From: Xanthomonas cassavae CFBP 4642
Lineage (GTDB): Bacteria; Pseudomonadota; Gammaproteobacteria; Xanthomonadales; Xanthomonadaceae
DNA length: 23,556 nt
Assembly: GCF_000454545.1 (NCBI RefSeq)
Contig: NZ_CM002139.1
Location: 2,974,248 to 2,997,803 of the forward strand
Direction: 5' to 3'
The notes under the pieces were generated by a model that ran no database searches, was not told the origin of the DNA, and saw only the letters and a program-made list of their open reading frames with translations. The translations under genes and the position numbers were made by a program. Below, in pieces: positions 8,365 through 14,089 of the stretch. Within the stretch, counting starts at the first letter, position 1. The number at the start of each line of letters is the position of its first letter.

Positions 8365-11300
8365 ATGCCTAAGTTTTTTATCGAACACCCGGTCTTTGCG
8401 TGGGTGGTGGCGATCCTGATCTCGCTTGCGGGCGTGATCTCGATCCTGAATCTGGGTATCGAGTCGTACCCGACGATCGCCCCGCCGCAGGTCACCGTCA
8501 CCGCCAACTTCCCCGGCGCCAGCGCCGACACTGCCGAAAAGGCGGTGACCCAGGTCATCGAACAGCAGCTCACCGGCATCGACCACCTGCTGTACTTCAA
8601 CTCGTCCTCGGCCGCCAACGGCCGCGTCACCATCACGCTGACCTTCGAAACCGGCACCGACGCGGATATCGCGCAGGTGCAGGTGCAGAACAAAGTGTCG
8701 TTGGCCACGCCGCGCCTGCCCTCGGAAGTGACCCAGCAAGGTGTGGTGGTGGCCAAGGCCAACGCCGGCTTCCTGATGGTTGCGGCGCTGCGCTCGGACA
8801 ACCCATCGATCGACCGCGATGCGCTCAACGACATCGTCGGTTCGCGCGTGCTCGAACAGATCTCGCGCGTTCCCGGCGTCGGCAGTACCAACCAGTTCGG
8901 CGCCGAGTACGCCATGAACATCTGGTTGAACCCGGAGAAGCTGCAGGGCTACAACCTGTCGGCCACCCAGGTGCTGACCGCCGTGCGCAACCAGAACGTG
9001 CAGTTCGCTGCCGGTTCGGTCGGCGCCGACCCCACGCCTGAGGGCATCAGCTTCACCGCCACGGTGTCGGCGGAAGGCCGCTTCAGCTCGCCCGAGCAGT
9101 TCGAAAACATCATCCTGCGTACCGACAACAATGGCGCCACCGTGCGTTTGAAGGACGTCGCGCGCGTCACCGTGGGCCCGAGCAACTACGGCTTCGACAC
9201 CCAGTACAACGGCAAGCCCACCGGTGCCTTCGGCATCCAGTTGCTGCCGGGTGCCAACGCACTGAACGTGTCAGAGGCCGTGGGCGCCAAGCTCGACGAG
9301 CTGCAGCCCACCTTCCCGCAGGGCGTGACCTGGTTTGCGCCGTACGAGTCCACCACGTTCGTGCGCATCTCCATCGAGGAAGTGGTGCACACGCTGGCAG
9401 AAGCCATCGTGCTGGTGTTCCTGGTGATGCTGCTGTTCCTGCAGAACTTCCGCGCCACGGTCATCCCGACCCTGGTGATTCCGGTGGCGCTGCTGGGCAC
9501 GTTCTTCGGCATGTACGCCATCGGCTTCACCATCAACCAGCTGACGCTGTTTGCGATGGTGCTGGCGATCGGCATCGTGGTGGACGATGCGATCGTAGTG
9601 ATCGAGAACGTCGAACGCATCATGAGCGAGGAGCACCTGGAGCCGAAGGCGGCCACGCAGAAGGCGATGACCCAGATCACCGGCGCGGTGGTGGCCATCA
9701 CCGTGGTGCTGGCGGCGGTGTTCATCCCGTCCTCGCTACAGCCCGGCGCCTCCGGTGCGATCTACAAGCAGTTCGCGCTGACCATCGCCATGTCGATGGG
9801 CTTCTCCGCGTTCCTGGCGCTGACCTTTACGCCGGCGTTGTGCGCCAGCTTCCTCAAGGCCACCCATTCGGACAAGAAGAACTGGGTCTATCGCACCTTC
9901 GACAAGTACTACGACAAGCTGGCACATCGCTATGTCGGCGTGGTGGGTCATACGCTGAAGCGCTCGCCGCCGTGGATGATCGTGTTCGTGGTGCTGGTGG
10001 TGCTGTGCGGCTTCCTGTTCACCCGCATGCCGGGCAGCTTCCTGCCCGAAGAAGACCAGGGCTTTGCGGTGGCGATCGTGCAGCTGCCGCCGGGTGCCAC
10101 CAAGATCCGCACCAATGAAGCGTTTGCGCAGATGCGCGCGGTGCTGGAAAAGCAGCCGGCCGTGGAAGGCATGCTGCAGATCGCCGGCTTCAGCTTCCTG
10201 GGCTCGGGCGAAAATGTCGGCATGGGCTTCATCCGGCTCAAGCCATGGGACGAGCGCGACGTTACTGCCGATCAGTTGATCCAGCAGCTCAACGGTGCCT
10301 TCTACGGCATCAAGGGTGCGCAGATCTTCGTGGTCAACCTGCCCACCGTGCAGGGTCTGGGCCAGTTCGGCGGCTTCGACATGTGGCTGCAGGACCGCTC
10401 CGGTGCAGGCCAGGAGGCATTGACCCAGGCGCGCAACATTGTGCTGAGCAAGGCGGCGCAGAAAGCCGACACCCTGGTGGGCGTGCGCCCGAACGGCCTG
10501 GAAAACTCGCCGCAGCTGCAGTTGCATGTGGACCGCGTGCAGGCGCAGTCGATGGGTCTGGAAGTCAGCGACATCTATAGCTTGATCCAGCTGATGCTGG
10601 CGCCGGTGTACGTCAACGACTATTTCGCCGAAGGCCGCATCAAGCGCGTCAACATCCGTGCCGACGACCAGTTCCGCACCGGCCCCGAATCGCTGCGCAA
10701 CTTCTTCAGCCCCAGCAGCACCGCCACCGACGCGGATGGCCAGCCCGGCATGATTCCGCTGAGCAATGTGGTCAAGGCCGAATGGACCTACGCCTCGCCG
10801 GCGCTGAACCGCTACAACGGCTACTCGGCGGTCAACATCGTCGGTAATCCGGCGCCCGGCGGCAGCTCCGGCCAGGCGATGAACGCGATGGAAGAGATCG
10901 TCAACAACGATCTGCCACCGGGCTTCGGTTTCGACTGGAGCGGCATGTCCTACCAGGAAATCATCGCCGGCAACGCGGCCACACTGCTGCTTGCACTGTC
11001 GGTGGTGGTGGTGTTCCTGTGCCTGGCTGCACTCTACGAGAGCTGGTCGATTCCGGTGGCGGTGCTGATGGTGGTGCCGATCGGCGTGCTGGGCGCGATC
11101 ATCTTCTCGATGCTGCGCGGCCTGCCGAACGATCTGTACTTCAAGATCGGCATGATCACCGTGATCGGTCTGGCGGCGAAGAACGCGATCCTGATCGTGG
11201 AATTTGCGGTGGAGCAGCGGGCAGCGGGCAAGACCCTGCGCGAGGCGACACTGGAAGCGGCGCACCTGCGCTTTCGCCCGATCCTGATGACCTCGTTCGC

Positions 11301-11535
11301 GTTCATCCTGGGCGTGTTGCCGCTGGCCATCTCCACCGGTGCCGGCGCCAACTCGCGTCACTCCATCGGCACCGGCGTGATCGGCGGCATGGTGTTCGCC
11401 ACCGTGCTCGGCGTGATCTTCATCCCGCTGTTCTTCGTGGTGGTGCGCCGCATGCTGGGCGACAAGCTGGACGAGCAGTCCAAGGAATATCTGGTCGCAC
11501 AAAACGACTCGGGCTCGCACCGTCCGGATCGCTGA
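8365..11535 (+). CDS. acrB: RND multidrug efflux transporter, AcrB/MexB (HAE1) family
   Basis: A 1056-residue inner-membrane proton/drug antiporter of the hydrophobe/amphiphile efflux family, close to the usual length of about 1050. The first helix (FFIEHPVFAWVVAILISLAG) and the two large periplasmic loops with internal duplication are evident. The proton-relay residues are present: Asp407-Asp408 in GIVVDDAIVVIENVERIM and Lys939 in GLAAKNAILIVEFA. The glycine-loop region GLGQFGGFDMW of the substrate-binding pocket is also present. The gene follows acrA by 12 bases and is followed by an intrinsic terminator, so the operon is tetR-acrA-acrB. No outer-membrane factor is encoded, so it must borrow a TolC/OprM-type channel encoded elsewhere. 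Substrates cannot be predicted from sequence. Confidence 0.96.
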   Translation: MPKFFIEHPVFAWVVAILISLAGVISILNLGIESYPTIAPPQVTVTANFPGASADTAEKAVTQVIEQQLTGIDHLLYFNSSSAANGRVTITLTFETGTDADIAQVQVQNKVSLATPRLPSEVTQQGVVVAKANAGFLMVAALRSDNPSIDRDALNDIVGSRVLEQISRVPGVGSTNQFGAEYAMNIWLNPEKLQGYNLSATQVLTAVRNQNVQFAAGSVGADPTPEGISFTATVSAEGRFSSPEQFENIILRTDNNGATVRLKDVARVTVGPSNYGFDTQYNGKPTGAFGIQLLPGANALNVSEAVGAKLDELQPTFPQGVTWFAPYESTTFVRISIEEVVHTLAEAIVLVFLVMLLFLQNFRATVIPTLVIPVALLGTFFGMYAIGFTINQLTLFAMVLAIGIVVDDAIVVIENVERIMSEEHLEPKAATQKAMTQITGAVVAITVVLAAVFIPSSLQPGASGAIYKQFALTIAMSMGFSAFLALTFTPALCASFLKATHSDKKNWVYRTFDKYYDKLAHRYVGVVGHTLKRSPPWMIVFVVLVVLCGFLFTRMPGSFLPEEDQGFAVAIVQLPPGATKIRTNEAFAQMRAVLEKQPAVEGMLQIAGFSFLGSGENVGMGFIRLKPWDERDVTADQLIQQLNGAFYGIKGAQIFVVNLPTVQGLGQFGGFDMWLQDRSGAGQEALTQARNIVLSKAAQKADTLVGVRPNGLENSPQLQLHVDRVQAQSMGLEVSDIYSLIQLMLAPVYVNDYFAEGRIKRVNIRADDQFRTGPESLRNFFSPSSTATDADGQPGMIPLSNVVKAEWTYASPALNRYNGYSAVNIVGNPAPGGSSGQAMNAMEEIVNNDLPPGFGFDWSGMSYQEIIAGNAATLLLALSVVVVFLCLAALYESWSIPVAVLMVVPIGVLGAIIFSMLRGLPNDLYFKIGMITVIGLAAKNAILIVEFAVEQRAAGKTLREATLEAAHLRFRPILMTSFAFILGVLPLAISTGAGANSRHSIGTGVIGGMVFATVLGVIFIPLFFVVVRRMLGDKLDEQSKEYLVAQNDSGSHRPDR

Positions 11536-11555
11536 TCCGGATACGGCGCAGAACG

Positions 11556-11586
11556 AAAAGCCCCGGCAGTGCCGGGGCTTTTTTTT
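11556..11586 (+). terminator. rho-independent terminator of the tetR-acrA-acrB operon
   Basis: A GC-rich stem AGCCCCGGC / GCCGGGGCT (11559-11567 with 11571-11579) around a 3-base loop is extended by A-T pairs and followed by an uninterrupted run of eight T. It begins about 20 bases after the acrB stop codon and is the clearest intrinsic terminator in the window. Confidence 0.93.
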
Positions 11587-11607
11587 GGCTGCGCTGCAGT
11601 CATGTCT

Positions 11608-11675
11608 CGTAGGAGCGCACCCGGGCGCGACGGGCTGCACCGGTAACGCCCGTCGCGCCCGGGTGCGCTCCTACG
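11608..11675. repeat. perfect 28-bp inverted repeat, REP-like palindromic element
   Basis: Bases 11608-11635 are the exact reverse complement of 11648-11675, with a 12-base spacer. The arm starts GTAGGAGCGCACCCGGGCGC on its left side. GTAGGAGCGC-type palindromes are dispersed extragenic repeats in xanthomonads (REP-like elements associated with RAYT transposases, from general knowledge). It is too GC-rich and lacks a T-run, so it is not simply a second terminator. Further arm copies occur at 12712-12743 and 12865-12887. Confidence 0.8.
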
Positions 11676-11770
11676 GAGTTGCGGGGATTGGTGACATGGC
11701 GTGCTTCGACAGGACCCGCACGGCGCGATCCGCGACAACCGCCACGCCGTCGTAGATACCGTCTTGCCCC
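11676..11770. other. non-coding flank, probable 3' end of the IS110 remnant
   Basis: This 95-base stretch separates the palindromic repeat from the stop codon of the IS110-type transposase. It shows no gene. IS110 elements lack obvious inverted ends, so the element boundary cannot be fixed, but it should fall in this interval. Confidence 0.3.
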
Positions 11771-12534
11771 TCATGTGGCAAGGGCCTTCTGCGGGTCAAA
11801 CGCGGTGCCGGATTTGAGCACGCCGTAGGCCAGATGCAGCAGCTTGCGCATGGCGGCACAGACGATCTGCTTGCCGTGCTTGCCGCGGGCATGCAGACGC
11901 TGTTTGAGCGCGGTAACCACCGGGTTATGCCGCATGGCCACCAGGGCTGGCATGTACAGTCCGGCGCGCAGCCGCGCCGAGCCGGTGCGGGAGATGCAGA
12001 CCTTGCCCTGATACCTGCCCGATTCGTGCAGGCGCGGGTTCAGGCCGGCAAAGGCCGTCACCGCAGCCGCGTCGGTGAAGCGGTTTATCGGACCCAACTC
12101 GGCCAGCAGCAGGGCGGTGCTGATGTCACCGATGCCGTCGATGCTGGTCAGCAGCGTACGCTGCTGGCGCAGGTCCGGATCCTGGTCGATGTGGTCGTCG
12201 ATGGCCTGCTGGATCTCGGTGATGCGGGCATGCAGATGGTCGATCAGGCCCTGGATCGAGGGCTGTACATCCGCCTGCGCAACCTCCAGCCGGTTGCGTT
12301 CCATCTGCAGCATCTGCAGCAGGTCATCGCGGCGGCGCACCAGCGCCTTGAGCGTCTTCAGGGCCGGCGGATCGGGGGGCCAGGCACGCAGTTGGTCACG
12401 ATGGCGCAGGCCGTAGCTGGCGATCAGCTTCGCGTCGCTGCGGTCGGTCTTGACCCGCTGCAACTGGCTGCGCGCGTACAGCGCCACCTGCGCTGGATTG
12501 AGTACGCACACCCGGTAGCCGTGCGCGTACAGGC
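11771..12534 (-). pseudogene. IS110-family transposase, 5'-truncated
   Basis: The reading frame is open from 12595 to 11771, but IS110 resemblance begins only at LYAHGYRVCVLNPAQVALYA, coded from about 12534. The retained parts are KTDRSDAKLIA (end of the DEDD RuvC-like domain), a coiled-coil middle, and a complete C-terminal Transposase_20 domain with LLTSIDGIGDISTALLLAEL, FAGLNPRLHESGRYQGK and ISRTGSARLRAGLY (the Ser of GSARLR is the family's catalytic serine). The first 55-70 residues, which carry the initial catalytic Asp and the Glu of the ATGGY-type motif, are missing. The about 20 residues preceding the homology come from antisense reading of a lipoprotein gene remnant. The protein should therefore be inactive. 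Confidence 0.8.
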
Positions 12535-12714
12535 TTGTGCGTCGCTGCAGTGAGTGGCTGTACCGACCGCCAGGCGCAGCGTCAGCCGCAGGCAAGCGCG
12601 CAGGCGCAGGCGCAGGCCAAGGAAACTCAGGCCGATGCGCTCGCCAAGCAATACGATGAAGCGGTCAAGGCGCAGAACTGGACATGGCGCGTGCGCACGG
12701 TGCGGCCCCGATAA
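12532..12714 (+). pseudogene. lipoprotein gene remnant truncated at both ends
   Basis: On the plus strand this frame reads GLCVAAVSGCTDRQAQ, i.e. the end of a lipoprotein signal peptide with lipobox VSGC and a Cys. A Gln/Ala-rich linker follows, then KETQADALAKQYDEAVKAQNW. There is no start codon for the signal peptide: the sequence to the left is IS110 DNA. After QNW the frame runs into TWRVRTVRPR and stops at 12712, where the palindromic repeat begins. Reading one base over gives DMARAHGAA, a natural continuation of a helical repeat protein, which suggests a one-base deletion near 12681. So the gene is cut at its 5' end by the IS remnant and at its 3' end by the repeat. The original function is unknown. 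Confidence 0.55.
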
Positions 12715-12743
12715 CGCCCGTCGCGCCCGGGTGCGCTCCTACG
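12712..12743. repeat. second copy of the palindromic repeat arm (32-bp direct repeat)
   Basis: These 32 bases are identical to 11644-11675, the right arm of the 28-bp inverted repeat, in the same orientation and 1068 bases away. The two copies flank the IS110 remnant and the lipoprotein remnant. The first base pair of the copy coincides with the stop codon of the lipoprotein remnant. Confidence 0.8.
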
Positions 12744-12934
12744 AGAGTGCGGTGGGCGGCCGGGTTGCAGTGATCGGTGCGATGGCCCGAACAATCACCC
12801 GACGTGCCGCCTCCGGTTCGCCGGCATCGCGCAGGTCTGCAACGCGCGGTAGACGGCTATCTTTGTAGGAGCGCCCCGGGCGAGAACGCATGACCGTCAA
12901 ACCCACCGCACCCGACAGTCTCGCGCCGTCGACC
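12744..12934. other. non-coding stretch between repeat and fruR, with a degenerate repeat arm
   Basis: No gene is supported. A degenerate copy of the repeat arm (GTAGGAGCGCCCCGGGCGAG) begins at 12865 in the opposite orientation to the copy at 12712-12743. On the minus strand, 12743-12860 stays open and reads RVADLRDAGEPEAARRVIV, which could be an old coding remnant, but I cannot assign it. Confidence 0.4.
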
Positions 12935-13930
12935 CTACACACTCGCGACGCGTGCGCCGGTAGAACCACGCACCACGCAACGCCCGGTCATGACCATGCG
13001 GCGAATCGGCAGCTGCGGATTGCCCAGGCGTTCCAGCAGCAGCGACATCGCTGCGCGCCCCATGTCTTCCACCGGCTGTTCTACCACGGTGATGCCGGGT
13101 TCGACCAGGTCGGTCCAGCGTTCGTTGTCGAAGCCGGCCAGCGCCAGGTCCTGCGGCAGGCGCAGGCCGGCGGTACGTGCGGCCTTCAGCGCGCCCATCA
13201 GCAGCAGGCTGTTACTGGTGACGATGGCTTCCGGGCGGTCGTCACTGGCCAGCCAATGGGCTAGCTCGGCGATCGCCGCTTCGGCAGTCGGCGCCACTTC
13301 GCGGTAGTCCGGTGACAGGCTCTGCGCACGCATCGCCGCCAGGTAGCCGTCGCGGCGCTCGGCCGCGGTGGTGCTGGTGCTGCCGAACAGCCCGCCGATG
13401 CGCCGATAGCCCTGGCCCTGCAGATGCGCCACCAGTTCGGCCATCGCCGCCGCGTTGTCCAGCACCACGCTGTCGTAGCGGCTGCCGGGGCCGGCACGGT
13501 CCACCAGTACGGTGGGGTAATCCAGCGACAGCTCATGCATGCGCCCCACGGTCACGCGGGTCGGCGCGAAGATCAGCCCGGTGATGCGCTCTTCCTGCAT
13601 CAGCTCCAGGTAGAGCGCCTCGCGCTTGGGATCTTCATCGGTATTGCACAGGGTCACGCGCATACCGGCCTTGTAGGCGACCTCTTCCACGGCCCGGATC
13701 AGGGCGGTGAAGTACGGGTTGCGGATGTCGGCCACGATCACCCCGAGGATGCCGGACTGCTGCGAGCGCAGCCGTCGCGCCATCAGATTGGGCCGATAAC
13801 CGGTCTGGCGCACCGCTGCTTCCACCTTGGCGCGCACCTGCTCGCTCACCGGGCCGCTGCCCAGCGCCCGCGACACCGTGGACTTGGACACCCCGGCCAC
13901 CCGGGCCACGTCGTTGATGCTGATACTCAC
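12935..13930 (-). CDS. fruR: LacI-family regulator of the fructose operon
   Basis: A 331-residue LacI/GalR-family repressor. The N-terminal helix-turn-helix and hinge helix are clear: ISINDVARVAGVSKSTVSRA at residues 3-22 and RPNLMARRLRSQQSG ending near 62. The rest is a periplasmic-binding-protein-like effector domain (GILGVIVADIRNPYFTALIR, DLALAGFDNERWTDLVEPGI, TVVEQPVEDMGRAAMSLLLE). The start is a GTG at 13930, chosen because the helix-turn-helix follows at once and because an operator lies directly upstream. It is divergent from fruB. By analogy with FruR/Cra it should repress the operon and release DNA when fructose-1-phosphate or fructose-1,6-bisphosphate is bound. The effector is inference. 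Confidence 0.92.
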   Translation of the reverse strand: MSISINDVARVAGVSKSTVSRALGSGPVSEQVRAKVEAAVRQTGYRPNLMARRLRSQQSGILGVIVADIRNPYFTALIRAVEEVAYKAGMRVTLCNTDEDPKREALYLELMQEERITGLIFAPTRVTVGRMHELSLDYPTVLVDRAGPGSRYDSVVLDNAAAMAELVAHLQGQGYRRIGGLFGSTSTTAAERRDGYLAAMRAQSLSPDYREVAPTAEAAIAELAHWLASDDRPEAIVTSNSLLLMGALKAARTAGLRLPQDLALAGFDNERWTDLVEPGITVVEQPVEDMGRAAMSLLLERLGNPQLPIRRMVMTGRCVVRGSTGARVASV

Positions 13931-13931
13931 T

Positions 13932-13943
13932 GGGACCGTTCCC
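13932..13943. promoter_or_regulatory. candidate FruR operator at the fruR start
   Basis: GGGACCGTTCCC differs by one base from the perfect palindrome at the fruB promoter (GGGAACGTTCCC). It lies immediately upstream of the fruR GTG start, overlapping the place where its ribosome binding site should be. FruR bound here could block its own transcription or elongation, so autoregulation is likely. Confidence 0.6.
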
Positions 13944-14038
13944 GCTCCATATGCCGCACCTGAACCCAGGCGCCTCGTGACCCCGATCCTAACCTGAAAG
14001 CATTACTTGGTTTTGTGCACCGCACATTGACCTGGAGT

Positions 14039-14054
14039 GTGGGAACGTTCCCAC
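14039..14054. promoter_or_regulatory. FruR operator at the fruB promoter, perfect 16-bp palindrome
   Basis: GTGGGAACGTTCCCAC is a perfect palindrome with the central CG typical of LacI-family operators. It abuts the -10 element at 14055-14060, so repressor binding would exclude RNA polymerase. A near-copy lies at 13932-13943. Confidence 0.8.
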
Positions 14055-14060
14055 TATACT
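14055..14060 (+). promoter_or_regulatory. -10 element of the fruBKA promoter
   Basis: TATACT directly follows the operator palindrome and is about 30 bases upstream of the TTG start of fruB. A TTGACC at 14027-14032 is the best -35 sequence, but its 22-base spacing is too long. TGGAGT at 14033-14038 fits the spacing but is a weak match. The promoter may therefore need an activator or be intrinsically weak. Confidence 0.5.
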
Positions 14061-14089
14061 TCCCAGCCCGATCCCACCCGGAGCCCGCC

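Noticed and set aside
9736..11640. 634-codon minus-strand open frame opposite acrB
   Set aside because: His/Gln/Arg-rich shadow of the acrB frame without any recognisable domain; it also crosses the acrB terminator.
11608..11675. The 28-bp inverted repeat as a second terminator or as IS110 ends
   Set aside because: There is no T-run, a strong terminator already lies upstream, and IS110 elements do not have long inverted ends. A copy elsewhere in the window fits a dispersed repeat better.
12424..12868. Arg-rich short frames on both strands around the IS110/lipoprotein junction
   Set aside because: Composition is that of shadow frames. The protein-like signals are only the IS110 C-terminus and the lipoprotein remnant.
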